This document shows positions 39,393 to 48,379 of a DNA stretch of 64,000 bases, piece after piece (the first letter of the stretch is position 1; every line of letters begins with the position of its first letter). The notes under the pieces were generated by a model. The model did no database searches and was not told the origin of the DNA. It was given only the letters and a program-made list of their open reading frames with translations. This DNA comes from Rhizobium sp. WYJ-E13 (GTDB lineage Bacteria > Pseudomonadota > Alphaproteobacteria > Rhizobiales > Rhizobiaceae): assembly GCF_018987265.1 (NCBI RefSeq), contig NZ_CP076853.1, positions 3,723,501 through 3,787,500 of the forward strand, given 5' to 3'. The translations under genes and the position numbers were made by a program.

Positions 39393-41081
39393 TCAGGCTT
39401 TCTGTTTTTGATCGATCCACCTCCAGGAACCGTCCGAAGCATATTCCAGAACGGCATCATAGGATGAGCGCGGGGCACCCGGCTCGGCGAAGTTGACGCA
39501 CGCGATCCTTCTTTCGGCTAAGAGCCCGAGGATCGCGGTCAGAAGTTCGTGACCGAAGATGGCGTCGGCTTTTTCCAGAATAATGTATGACGGAGTGGCT
39601 AAGATCGCGCTTGCAAGTGTGACGAGCTGTTGTTCGCGCGGCGACAGCAACGTAGACCAGTCTTGCTCGCTGTCCAGATCGTTGGGTGTCAAATCGCGTG
39701 CGAGGCCGAGATTCCTCAACAAAGCGAGAATTTGGTCATCCGTTTCCCCGATCGAGCGCTCCGGCGGCGCCAGAATCTGGCGCAGAGTTCCCGGACCCGA
39801 ATAGGCCCGCTGACCGAGAAATCGCACATATTGGCGGGGTGGGATGACGATGCGCCCAGTGCCTGACGTATTAAGTTCTGCCGTGGCCCGGAACAAAGCG
39901 GTGGCCACGGCCTCACTTTCTCCGGCAACGATCACTCGCGTATCTGTCGGTATGAGAACCGACAAATCCTTCACCAACGCCTCTCCCGTCGGCGACGTCA
40001 GCGTCAGATGTTCATAGCCAAGACTCCCCTCAGCCTCGACGTGTTCGAGATTGATGTCTGCTGGGCTGCTGGGCTCCTCGATCGCTTCCAAAAGGGAACT
40101 GAGACGCGCCACGACGGTCGCGAAGTTCGAGATCGAGTTGAATTGTGCGACGATGAATGAGAACGCACCGACAAGCATGGCAAAGGCCGCCGCCGACTGC
40201 GTGATGACACCAAATTCCATGTCACCGCGCATGAACGCGGGCGCGATGATGACGACCGGAATGATCTGTATCATCCAATTGTAACCGGTGGTGAAGAAAC
40301 CAACGTTGCGATTGATGCCAATTATCCGCCTGAAGTTTGCGGCGAGGCTATCAAACTGCTTGAGGAGCCGATCTGTGTGGCGTTGCTCGGAGCCCCCGAT
40401 GATGATCGATTCTGTATTGTCGCGAACACGGATCAGTTCGGACCGGAAGGCCGCTTCGCGGTCGAGCTGGTTATAGTTCAGATTGATCAAAGGTCGTCCC
40501 AACATGATCGTCATAAACGACCCGAAGGCCGCGTAGATAACCGCAGTAAAGAAGAGAAGCGGACTGATCAGCCACAACACGCTCGAAAAGGTGAAGACCG
40601 TCAATACGCTGCTGAGCAGCATAAGCAGAAAGGAGAGTGTCGTCGTCGTGAACGCTTTGACATCCTCGGCGATCCGCTGATCAGGATAGGAAACTTTACC
40701 CTGAATGCCGAGCCGGTAGAACGTACCGTCGGTCATATAAACGCCGATTGCACGACGGGTGAGGTATTCTCGCCAAAGCAAAGCCAGTCGTTCTTCGGCG
40801 AAGCGGGCAATCACCGATACGACCGTCGAAGCAGCAAAAGCGCCAGCGTAGAGGATCGCCTGGCGAACAAATTCGGCAGTCTGCCTTTCAGCGATCGCAG
40901 TCATGAAGTGCCGGCCGACGAAGCTGTTGACGACATTCAGAGCGCTGATGCCGGCAAAAAGAGCGATCAGCGACACGAGAAGGAACCCGGCTCGTCCACC
41001 GACATCGGATGTCATGAACAATTTGATCGCGTGGATGAACCGCGTTGCCGTCAACTTGAGCGGAATTTGCTGCTGGCCCAT
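39393..41081 (-). CDS. SbmA/BacA-like ABC membrane protein with degenerate ATPase domain
   Basis: 562 residues. Residues 1-330 form an ABC_membrane_2/SbmA-type six-span domain with LALLWREYLTRRAIGVYM and QRIAEDVKAF. Residues 345-562 align in outline with a nucleotide-binding domain, but every catalytic motif is lost: the P-loop is GESEAVAT at 387-394 (no GxGK), the signature is LSPREQQ at 479-485, Walker B is IILEKADAI with E503 and K504 where D and E belong, and no switch histidine is seen. It probably cannot hydrolyse ATP. SbmA and BacA transport peptides using the proton gradient. Convergent with the glucoamylase-like gene. Confidence 0.88.
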   Translation of the reverse strand: MGQQQIPLKLTATRFIHAIKLFMTSDVGGRAGFLLVSLIALFAGISALNVVNSFVGRHFMTAIAERQTAEFVRQAILYAGAFAASTVVSVIARFAEERLALLWREYLTRRAIGVYMTDGTFYRLGIQGKVSYPDQRIAEDVKAFTTTTLSFLLMLLSSVLTVFTFSSVLWLISPLLFFTAVIYAAFGSFMTIMLGRPLINLNYNQLDREAAFRSELIRVRDNTESIIIGGSEQRHTDRLLKQFDSLAANFRRIIGINRNVGFFTTGYNWMIQIIPVVIIAPAFMRGDMEFGVITQSAAAFAMLVGAFSFIVAQFNSISNFATVVARLSSLLEAIEEPSSPADINLEHVEAEGSLGYEHLTLTSPTGEALVKDLSVLIPTDTRVIVAGESEAVATALFRATAELNTSGTGRIVIPPRQYVRFLGQRAYSGPGTLRQILAPPERSIGETDDQILALLRNLGLARDLTPNDLDSEQDWSTLLSPREQQLVTLASAILATPSYIILEKADAIFGHELLTAILGLLAERRIACVNFAEPGAPRSSYDAVLEYASDGSWRWIDQKQKA

Positions 41082-41243
41082 AGTCGTCCCCCCAACTTGT
41101 GTTTGGACGAACTATAGCGCGAAAAACGTGCGACAGAGAATGGCGCGCGAGCGGATGAGCGAGCCTTCTCCTGGGGCTCCCAAACGGGATATGGCTCGTA
41201 GACAATCGATCCCGCGCAACACACGACGCGTTGCATCTATCTG

Positions 41244-42113
41244 CTATTTTCGTGGATCGAGCAGATCGCGCAGGCCGTCGCCGAGAATGTTGAAGCCGAG
41301 TACGGTGACCATGATCGCGAGGCCGGGAAAGAGTGACATGTAGATGTTGAGGCCGAGATAGTTGCGGCCGTCGCTCATCATCGCACCCCATTCGGGAAGC
41401 GGTGGCTGTGCACCAAGGCCGAGGAAGGAGAGGCTTGCAGCCGACAGTATGACGGTGCCTGCCGTGAGCGTCGACTGTACGATGATCGGGCCAATCGCGT
41501 TGCGCAGGATGTAATGCGTCATGATTCGGTGGCGCGACACGCCGAGCGAAATGGCCGCCTCCACATAATCCATTGCCTTGAGGCCGAGCGTCAGATTGCG
41601 GCTCAACCGCGCATAGACAGGCACCGAGAAGATCGCGATGGCGATGAGCAAGTTGACGAGGCTGGTGCCGAGCACGCTGACGATGAGAATGGCCAGAACG
41701 ATCCCCGGGAAAGCGAAGAGGATATCCATACACCACATGATCGCCTGGTCGACATAACGCCCGGTCATGCCCGACAGAATGCCCAGCGGAACGCCGACGA
41801 CGACAGCGAGCCCGACGCTGAGCACGACTTCAAGAAGCGAGATTCGTGCGCCATAGAGCACGCGGGCGAAAATATCCCGGCCGTTGTCGTCGGTGCCGAA
41901 AGGGTGCTCCCAGGAAGGCTCGAGCATGGTCGAGAGCAGGTCCTGCGAGTAGGGATCGGCCGAGGTGAAGAGCGGAGCAAAGACCGCCATCAGCACGATG
42001 ATGCCGATCAGCCCACCACCTATGGTGATGCCCTTGTGCGTCGCAAGCCAGCGCAAAGTGCGGCGCAGGCCGCCGCTGCCGGTCGCAACCTTTTCCGCTT
42101 CGCTCATCGCCAT
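41244..42113 (-). CDS. Oligopeptide ABC transporter permease, DppC-type (importer 1)
   Basis: 289-residue permease with the OppC/DppC N-terminal domain and core: GTDDNGRDIFARVLYGARISL, EAAISLGVSRHRIMTHYIL and SLSFLGLGAQPPLPEWGAM. Its ATG at 42113 shares a base with the upstream permease stop (TGATG), giving tight coupling. No ATPase gene follows within this unit; the next gene (minus) is the degenerate ABC protein, which is not a suitable partner. Confidence 0.93.
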   Translation of the reverse strand: MAMSEAEKVATGSGGLRRTLRWLATHKGITIGGGLIGIIVLMAVFAPLFTSADPYSQDLLSTMLEPSWEHPFGTDDNGRDIFARVLYGARISLLEVVLSVGLAVVVGVPLGILSGMTGRYVDQAIMWCMDILFAFPGIVLAILIVSVLGTSLVNLLIAIAIFSVPVYARLSRNLTLGLKAMDYVEAAISLGVSRHRIMTHYILRNAIGPIIVQSTLTAGTVILSAASLSFLGLGAQPPLPEWGAMMSDGRNYLGLNIYMSLFPGLAIMVTVLGFNILGDGLRDLLDPRK

Positions 42114-43033
42114 CAGTCGAACCTTATCTTCGGATTGAGCGCCGCAATCGCCATTTCCGCCAGGAAGTTCATGACGACGACGCCGGTGACGGCAACAAGC
42201 GTCACGCCCTGGATGACCGGATAGTCACGGTAGCGAACCGAATCGACCAGCAGGCGGCCGATGCCTGGCCAGTTGAAGACCGATTCGGTGACGACGGCAC
42301 CGCCGATCAGGCTGCCGAAATTCAGCCCGACGATAGTGACGATCGGGATCAGCGCATTGCGCAGCGCATGGCTCCAATAAATCGAGCCGGGCGCGACACC
42401 CTTGGCCCGCGCCGTGCGGATATAATCCTGTGCCAATACCTCGATCATGCTGGAACGCGTCATCCGGGCGATCACAGCCATCGGCAGCAGCGCAAGCGTG
42501 ATCGACGGCAGAATGAAGCTCTTCCATGAGGTGGCGCCGAGAAGCGGCAGCCAGCCGAGACTGACGGAGAATGTGTTCATCGCCATCAGCGCCAACCAGA
42601 AATTGGCAATGGACGCGCCGGCGATCGCCAGCAGCATGACGGCCTGGTCCGGCCAGCCGTGCCGGTAGATCGCCCCGATCATGCCGGCCGGCACGCCGAT
42701 CGCGATCGCCAGTAGATAGGCCGTGATCGCAAGACCGAGCGTAAACGGCATGCGCTCCGCGATCTCGTCGACGACGGGCAGCTTCGATTTGATGGACATG
42801 CCGAGATCGCCCCTGATCGCGCCATAGGCGAACTGCCCATATTGTTCGGCGATGTTACGGTCGAGGCCCAGACGGGTGCGCATATTGTCAACCGCTTCCT
42901 GCGTGGCTTCGGGGCCGGCCATCATGCGAGCCGGATCACCCGGAAGCGCGCGGATGGCGACAAAGATCAGCATCGATACGCCGATCAGGATCAGCGGCAA
43001 GGCGAGCAGCTTCTTGAGAATATAGGCTTTCAT
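42113..43033 (-). CDS. Oligopeptide ABC transporter permease, DppB-type (importer 1)
   Basis: 306-residue OppB/DppB-type permease: RALPGDPARMMAGPEAT after the first span, DLGMSIKSKLPV, and DYIRTARAKGVAPGSIYWSHALRNALIP in the EAA loop. It is 60 bases after the binding-protein gene. Together with the neighbouring DppC-type subunit it forms the heterodimeric channel of importer 1. Confidence 0.93.
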   Translation of the reverse strand: MKAYILKKLLALPLILIGVSMLIFVAIRALPGDPARMMAGPEATQEAVDNMRTRLGLDRNIAEQYGQFAYGAIRGDLGMSIKSKLPVVDEIAERMPFTLGLAITAYLLAIAIGVPAGMIGAIYRHGWPDQAVMLLAIAGASIANFWLALMAMNTFSVSLGWLPLLGATSWKSFILPSITLALLPMAVIARMTRSSMIEVLAQDYIRTARAKGVAPGSIYWSHALRNALIPIVTIVGLNFGSLIGGAVVTESVFNWPGIGRLLVDSVRYRDYPVIQGVTLVAVTGVVVMNFLAEMAIAALNPKIRFD

Positions 43034-43093
43034 CGGACCGTCATCGTCAGTGAACCGGGCGAACGGCGCAATGCGCGGTCCGCCCGTTACGCA

Positions 43094-44644
43094 TCAGTCC
43101 TTCGTGGCTTCCTTGACCACGACGAGGCCGCCGGGCACGATCCAGGTGCCCTTCACACTGTTACGGGCGGCATAGAGGTCCTGCGTCGTATAGAGGAGGA
43201 CGTGCGGCGCCTGCTCGTTGACCTCCTTCTGGGCGTCGACATAGATCGCGTTGCGTGCCGTCTCGTCCAACGTCGAAGCTGCCTTGTCAATCAACTCGTC
43301 CAGCTTCGGATCGTTGAAGAAGCCGAGATTGGCGCTCGCCGGCGAAGCGCTGGCCGAATGGTAGAGCGGACGGAATTGCAGGTCGGCGCCATTGACGCCA
43401 GAGGACCAGGAGGCAATCACCGAACCCGTATTGGCAGTCGCCTTACCAGCCGGATCGGCAAAGGCCGCCTTCGACCAGACGCCGCTTTCCATGCGCTGCA
43501 CGTCGAGCTTCACGCCGGCCTTCGCCCACATGGCCTGCAGCAGTTCGCCGATACGCGCCTCCGGCTCCTGCACGATCGTCGTCATCGAGAACCCGTCGGG
43601 ATAACCGGCATCGGCGAGCAGCTTCTTCGCCTTATCGATATCATAAGTGTAGGGCGCAAGCGTCTTGTCATAGCCGGGTGTCACGGGCGCAAGCGGCGAA
43701 TTCGCCGGCGTGGCATTGCCCTGCATGATCGCCTTGACGAGGCCATCGCGGTCGGTGGCATAGTTCAGTGCCTGGCGCACGCGCAAATCGTCGAGCGGTT
43801 TCAGCTTGGTGTTGAGCGACACCCAGAACACGGCCGAGCCGTCTGATTTGTAGACCTTCATGTCCTGGTTGGCTTCGAGTTGCTTGGCAAAGGCGGCCGG
43901 CAACGGATTGACGATATCGGCATCCCCCGTCTGCAGCGCCATGTTCATGACCGAGGGTTCTGCCGTCCAGGTCCACTTGATCTCATCGGCCCCCTTCGCG
44001 GCACCGCCCCACCAGTCCGCGTTCTTCGTTTCCAGCACATATTCGCCGGACTTGTATTCCTGCAGCTTGTAGGGTCCGGTGCCGACAGCCTTGCTGCCGA
44101 TCGTACCGGCGGCATCCGCAACAGGGCTGACCATCAGGCAAGGGCCGGTCGTCAGAAGCGCGAGAAAGGCCGGATAGGGTTTTTTGAGCTTGAACTGCAC
44201 GGTGGAAGGATCGACGGCGCTGACGCTTTCGATAAAGGTGCGAAGACGGCCACTGGCGGCAAGGCCGCGCTTTGTATCGAGATGGCGAGTAAAGTTCTTC
44301 ACCACGGCATCAGCGTCGAACGCCGTGCCGTCATGGAATTTTACGCCCTGACGCAGCTTGAAGGTCCAGACGATACCGGCATCGTCGCTCGACCATTGCG
44401 TAGCAAGCGCCGGCTGGAGAGTAAGGTCCTTTGCGCGGGCGAGAAGCCCCTCATACATCGGATCCAGAACGGCGGCCGTAAACGTCGCGGTCTGATCGCC
44501 CGGATCCATCGAGCGCGGCGCTTCGGTCTGCATGACCGTCAGCGTAGAAGCGAAGGCCGAAAGCGGCGCAAACAGCGCTCCGGTAACGGTACAACCGAGT
44601 GCGAATTGGCGAGCGCTAATAAATTTCTTGCGAATGATATCCAT
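43094..44644 (-). CDS. Peptide ABC transporter substrate-binding protein (importer 1)
   Basis: 516-residue SBP_bac_5 protein. Signal peptide at residues 1-32 (ending SAFAS). Family blocks: MDPGDQTATFTAAVLDPMYEGLL, WTFKLRQGVKFHDGTAFDADAVVKNF, GTGPYKL and RQALNYATDRDGLV. The ligand is unknown; relatives bind dipeptides, oligopeptides, glutathione or opines. Divergent from the ROK regulator across a 138-bp region that contains the shared operator-like repeat. Confidence 0.93.
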   Translation of the reverse strand: MDIIRKKFISARQFALGCTVTGALFAPLSAFASTLTVMQTEAPRSMDPGDQTATFTAAVLDPMYEGLLARAKDLTLQPALATQWSSDDAGIVWTFKLRQGVKFHDGTAFDADAVVKNFTRHLDTKRGLAASGRLRTFIESVSAVDPSTVQFKLKKPYPAFLALLTTGPCLMVSPVADAAGTIGSKAVGTGPYKLQEYKSGEYVLETKNADWWGGAAKGADEIKWTWTAEPSVMNMALQTGDADIVNPLPAAFAKQLEANQDMKVYKSDGSAVFWVSLNTKLKPLDDLRVRQALNYATDRDGLVKAIMQGNATPANSPLAPVTPGYDKTLAPYTYDIDKAKKLLADAGYPDGFSMTTIVQEPEARIGELLQAMWAKAGVKLDVQRMESGVWSKAAFADPAGKATANTGSVIASWSSGVNGADLQFRPLYHSASASPASANLGFFNDPKLDELIDKAASTLDETARNAIYVDAQKEVNEQAPHVLLYTTQDLYAARNSVKGTWIVPGGLVVVKEATKD

Positions 44645-44719
44645 TGGTTCACCTTCTTGTTGATTCTTGAACCGCCCTTTCGGTCGGCCTTGATCAATTT
44701 TTGCAATTTATTTTGATTG

Positions 44720-44742
44720 ATTGGTTCATTTTGTGAACTTAT
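44720..44742. promoter_or_regulatory. Operator-like inverted repeat in the importer 1 / ROK control region
   Basis: ATTGGTTCA-N5-TGAACTTAT (7 of 9 arm pairs; the inner GTTCA-N5-TGAAC is perfect). The left arm is identical to the right arm of the element before the GntR gene at 47545-47567, and the 9-N5-9 spacing is the same. Confidence 0.55.
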
Positions 44743-44782
44743 TGTCAAGGCGAAATCACAAGCAGCAGGATCAGGGATTTTA

Positions 44783-45916
44783 ATGTTCAACTCATCGCAG
44801 CGCGAGCTTCTGCGGGTCATAAGCGAGTCCGGCCCCCTCAGCCGGACCGATCTTGCGGCCGCTATCGGGCTGAGCAAAGCAGCGATGAGCGGCATTGCCC
44901 GCGAGTTGATCGATCGCGGCGTTCTACATGAAACGGAAATGGTCTACGGCCAGGGCCGCCCCTCCGTCCTGCTCGACCTGAAGCCGGAATGCGCCTTCTT
45001 CATCGGCATCTCTCTTCTGGAAGATCCCGCGCCAATGATCCTTAGCGATCTCAACGGCAATATCATCGCTCGTCAGCAGCTGCCCTATTCCCGCGATCCC
45101 AAGGTCATCGCCAATGCCATCACCTATGGCCTGCCGGAAATCCTGAAGGGCCACCCGCAGGCAAGCTCGAAGCTTGCCGGCATCGGCGTGGCGCTGTCGG
45201 GCTTCGTCGATGAAAAGCAGGCGACCTGCGTACAATCCACCCTCCTTGGCTGGCAGGACGTGCCGCTCGCCGAAATCATCCGCCAAGCAAGCGGCGTCGA
45301 TACTTTCATCGAAAACGATGCCAAGGCCGTGGCCGTCAGCGAGAAGCTCTTCGGCATTGCCCGCGACACGCCGAATTTCTCGGTCGTTTCACTGGGAGAC
45401 GGTATCGGCTGCGCCCATTTCATCGACGGCAAACTCTATCGCGGCAATCACGGCGGCGCCGGTGAAATCGCCCATGCGACGATCGAGCCCGGCGGCGCGC
45501 CCTGCCGCTGCGGCAAGCGCGGCTGTCTCGATACGATCGCCTCCATGAAAGCGATCAAGGAGATGACGCGGGCCGCCGGGCTAAAATGCACCTCGCTGTC
45601 GGAACTGGAAGAAGAAGCCTCGCACGGCACCGCCGAAGCGATCGCCATCATCCACAAGGCGGGCGCCGCTCTCGGGCTGGCGATCTCGCATCTGATCCAG
45701 ATGAACGATCCCGGCATGATCCTCATCACCCACATCGAGGGCTCCTTCGACGGCCTGTTCGGCACGGTCGTGCAACAGGCGATCGAAGCCAATGTTCTTC
45801 CACGTTACGCTGGCGCAACACCGATCCGCACCCGCCGCGTCGACAGCGACGTCTGGGCACGGGGCGCTGCCAGCATCGCTGCCCATAATTTTCTGATTGG
45901 TCCCAATATAAGCTGA
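44783..45916 (+). CDS. ROK-family transcriptional regulator
   Basis: I start at ATG 44783 (MFNSSQRELLRVISESG), giving 377 residues. An N-terminal winged helix-turn-helix (about 1-65: LSRTDLAAAIGLSKAAMSGIARELIDRG) is followed by a ROK sugar-kinase fold with SLGDGIGCAHFIDGKLYRGNHGGAGE and the zinc motif CRCGKRGCLD. ROK regulators usually sense sugars or phosphosugars, so an amino-sugar-containing ligand such as a muropeptide is conceivable. Divergent from importer 1 and nine bases upstream of the M81 gene, so it likely controls both. Confidence 0.92.
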   Translation: MFNSSQRELLRVISESGPLSRTDLAAAIGLSKAAMSGIARELIDRGVLHETEMVYGQGRPSVLLDLKPECAFFIGISLLEDPAPMILSDLNGNIIARQQLPYSRDPKVIANAITYGLPEILKGHPQASSKLAGIGVALSGFVDEKQATCVQSTLLGWQDVPLAEIIRQASGVDTFIENDAKAVAVSEKLFGIARDTPNFSVVSLGDGIGCAHFIDGKLYRGNHGGAGEIAHATIEPGGAPCRCGKRGCLDTIASMKAIKEMTRAAGLKCTSLSELEEEASHGTAEAIAIIHKAGAALGLAISHLIQMNDPGMILITHIEGSFDGLFGTVVQQAIEANVLPRYAGATPIRTRRVDSDVWARGAASIAAHNFLIGPNIS

Positions 45917-45924
45917 GGTTTCCC

Positions 45925-47367
45925 ATGCGTATCGCCGTTGGTGGCATTCACATCGAATGCAGCACGTACAATCCCGTCCTGAACGAGGAGAAGGATTTCC
46001 GGGTGGTACGCGGCGAAGGGCTGCTGACCGCTCCCTATTTTTCGTTTTTGAAGGACTACGACGCCGAATTCCTGCCGACGATCCATGCCCGCGCCATAGC
46101 CGGCGGCCCTGTCGCGCGCCACACCTACGAGGCCTTCAAGGCCGAATTCCTGGAGCGCCTGAAGCCGCTTCTGCCGCTCGACGGCCTCTATCTCGCCATG
46201 CACGGCGCCATGTATGTCGAAGGCATGGAAGATGCGGAAGGCGACTGGATCACTGCTGCCCGCGCGCTCGTCGGCGACGATTGTACAGTTTCGGCAAGTT
46301 ACGACCTGCACGGCAACGTCACCCAGCGCATTCTCGATGCGCTCGACATGTACTCCACCTACCGCACCGCGCCGCATATCGATGTCGAGGAAACGATGCG
46401 TCGTTCGGTTTCGATGCTGGTGAAGAGCCTGAAGAGTGGTGTGAAACCCACCCTGCTCTGGGCACCGATTCCTGTCGTCCTGCCGGGTGAACGCACCAGC
46501 ACCGTGGATGAACCGGCAAAGAGCCTCTATGCCGAACTGCCCGGCATCGATGCACTCGATGGCGTCTGGGATGCCTCGCTGATGGTCGGTTATGTCTGGG
46601 CCGACGAGCCCCGCGCCACCGCCGCCGCCATCATGACCGGCACGGACCGTGCCGTGCTGGAGCGCGAGGCAAAGCGTATAGCAAAGGCGTATTGGGACGT
46701 ACGCGAGGAATTCGTCTTCGGCTGCGAGACCGGCTCGATCGAGGAATGCGTCGCCAAGGCGATCGTTAGCCCGACCGGCCCCGTCGTGCTTGCCGAATCC
46801 GGCGACAACCCGACCGGCGGCGGTGTGGGCGATCGTGCCGACGTCCTTGCCGAACTGATCGCTAAGGGCGCCACCGGCGTTGTCTTCGCCGGCATTGCTG
46901 ACAAGGCGGCAACGGAAGCCTGCTATGCGGCCAACGTCGGCGCTACGCTGGACCTGACCGTCGGCGCCTCGCTCGATACCAAGGGCAGCAAGCCGGTGAC
47001 GGGACGCTTCGTGGTGAAGTTCCTGCACGAAACCGACCACGCAGCCGACCGGCAGGCCGTTGTTTCCATCGGCGGCATCGATCTGGTGCTCTCCGCCAAG
47101 CGCCGCCCCTATCACAACATCGTCGATTTTACCCGCCTCGGTCTTGATCCGCGCACGGCAAAGATCGTCGTCGTCAAGTCGGGTTATCTCTCGCCGGAAC
47201 TCGCACCCATCGCCAATCCCAATCTCATGGCGCTCTCAGTCGGTGTCGTCGACCAGTTCGTCGAGCGCCTGCCGCGCCTGCGAAAACAGCACCCGACCTA
47301 TCCTTTCGACAAGGATTTCGGCTTCGAGCCGCAAGCTTTCCTATCGGCACGCTCCGCGAACCGCTGA
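45925..47367 (+). CDS. M81-family metallopeptidase (MlrC-like)
   Basis: 480 residues of the MlrC/DUF1485 type. MlrC of sphingomonads cleaves linearised microcystin and its tetrapeptide. Visible features are GGIHIECSTYNP at the start, LYLAMHGAMYVEG, and SYDLHGN with D127 and H129 and a further histidine H151 in APHID, spaced like the MlrC zinc ligands. ADVLAELIAKG and GYLSPELAPIA mark the C-terminal domain. No signal peptide: cytosolic. In rhizobia this family usually sits with peptide importers, so it likely hydrolyses the imported peptide. Confidence 0.92.
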   Translation: MRIAVGGIHIECSTYNPVLNEEKDFRVVRGEGLLTAPYFSFLKDYDAEFLPTIHARAIAGGPVARHTYEAFKAEFLERLKPLLPLDGLYLAMHGAMYVEGMEDAEGDWITAARALVGDDCTVSASYDLHGNVTQRILDALDMYSTYRTAPHIDVEETMRRSVSMLVKSLKSGVKPTLLWAPIPVVLPGERTSTVDEPAKSLYAELPGIDALDGVWDASLMVGYVWADEPRATAAAIMTGTDRAVLEREAKRIAKAYWDVREEFVFGCETGSIEECVAKAIVSPTGPVVLAESGDNPTGGGVGDRADVLAELIAKGATGVVFAGIADKAATEACYAANVGATLDLTVGASLDTKGSKPVTGRFVVKFLHETDHAADRQAVVSIGGIDLVLSAKRRPYHNIVDFTRLGLDPRTAKIVVVKSGYLSPELAPIANPNLMALSVGVVDQFVERLPRLRKQHPTYPFDKDFGFEPQAFLSARSANR

Positions 47368-47378
47368 GGTTTGATAGG

Positions 47379-47401
47379 CGAACCAATTGACTTTTGGTAC
47401 C
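47379..47401. promoter_or_regulatory. Second operator-like repeat with overlapping -35 box
   Basis: cGAACCAAT-N5-TTTGGTACC has the same 9-N5-9 layout as the element at 47545 (left arm 8 of 9 and right arm 6 of 9 matches). Its spacer contains TTGACT (47388-47393), a possible -35 hexamer with TCTAGC about 17-18 bases downstream. Confidence 0.45.
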
Positions 47402-47544
47402 GCACGATTGTCTAGCGTGCAGTTCTCATCAAAACGTGTGCGTACTTTTGGATCTGTCGCAAATCTAGGCCATACGATCAATAAACAGGCAGATATTTAT
47501 TTGCATAAAAAAATGCTTGACGATCCGTTGGATTTGGTTTGCAT

Positions 47545-47567
47545 TGAACCAATATTAAATTGGTTCA
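47545..47567. promoter_or_regulatory. Perfect 9-N5-9 operator immediately before the GntR gene
   Basis: TGAACCAAT-ATTAA-ATTGGTTCA, a perfect dyad ending seven bases before the regulator's ATG at 47575. It overlaps a possible -10 (TATTAAAT) and follows a -35-like TTGACG at 47517. The placement implies autoregulation. Confidence 0.7.
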
Positions 47568-47574
47568 GCCAATC

Positions 47575-48300
47575 ATGGACGAAACGCAAGGCAATTCGAA
47601 CTATGCGCTGGAGAAGCTGAGGGCTCTCCTGCAGTCGGATAGTCTCGATGCCGATGGCAAGCTGCCAACCGAACGTACGCTCTCCGAAATCCTCGGCGTC
47701 AGCCGTCGCTCGATCCGCCGCGCGCTGGAAGTGCTGGAGGCCGAGGGCCGCATCTGGCGCCGGCAAGGCTCCGGCACCTTTGCCGGCAAGCGGCCGAACG
47801 GTTGGAGCAACCATGTCGATTCCATCGTCGCCGACACCGATCTCATGGAGATCATGGAAGTGCGCCTGCGCGTCGAGCCACAGCTTGCCCAGCTTGCAGC
47901 CATGCGCGCCAAGGTAGCCGATGTCGAGCGGATGTATGATCTGGTGAAGAAGATCTATGAAAGCACGGATGCCGACGGCCGCGAGCTCTGGGATGGTGCG
48001 CTGCATCGCCAGATCGCCCAATGCGCCGGCAACATATTCTTCCTCACGATCTTCGACGTCATCAACCGCGTGCGCCAGGACGAAGCCTGGCAGACGATCC
48101 GCGAGCGCGCCCGCAGCGTCAGCCGCACGCGCGAAGTCACCCATGGCCAGCACACAGCCATCGTCGATGCTATCGCCGCCCGCGATCCGGGAAAAGCCGG
48201 CGAAGCCATGCGCCAGCACCTGCTGACGCTGCAGGAAAGCCTCATCCGCATTACCTCTCTCGACCACAGCGAAACGGAGGTCGAGAAGGAGCCCACTTGA
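47575..48300 (+). CDS. FadR-type GntR-family regulator
   Basis: 241 residues from ATG 47575 (MDETQGNSNYALEKL). The N-terminal GntR winged helix (KLPTERTLSEILGVSRRSIRR, about 30-75, ending RRQGSGTFAG) and C-terminal all-helical FCD domain (MEVRLRVEPQLAQLAA, HRQIAQCAGNIFF, HTAIVDAIAARDPGKAGEAM) are clear. FCD regulators bind organic acids or amino-acid-like ligands. No Shine-Dalgarno is visible and the operator lies seven bases upstream, so a very short leader is possible. Immediately upstream of the second importer operon. Confidence 0.92.
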   Translation: MDETQGNSNYALEKLRALLQSDSLDADGKLPTERTLSEILGVSRRSIRRALEVLEAEGRIWRRQGSGTFAGKRPNGWSNHVDSIVADTDLMEIMEVRLRVEPQLAQLAAMRAKVADVERMYDLVKKIYESTDADGRELWDGALHRQIAQCAGNIFFLTIFDVINRVRQDEAWQTIRERARSVSRTREVTHGQHTAIVDAIAARDPGKAGEAMRQHLLTLQESLIRITSLDHSETEVEKEPT

Positions 48301-48379
48301 GCGGGGAAACGGCACGGCGGAGATAACCGACGGCTCGACACGACAAACGTGAAACAAAAACATAACAGAGGAGAATGAT

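Noticed and set aside
34847..41243. Genomic island integrated at tRNA-Gly
   Set aside because: Accessory genes follow the tRNA, but no integrase, no duplicated tRNA 3' end and no transposase was seen, so integration at the tRNA cannot be supported.
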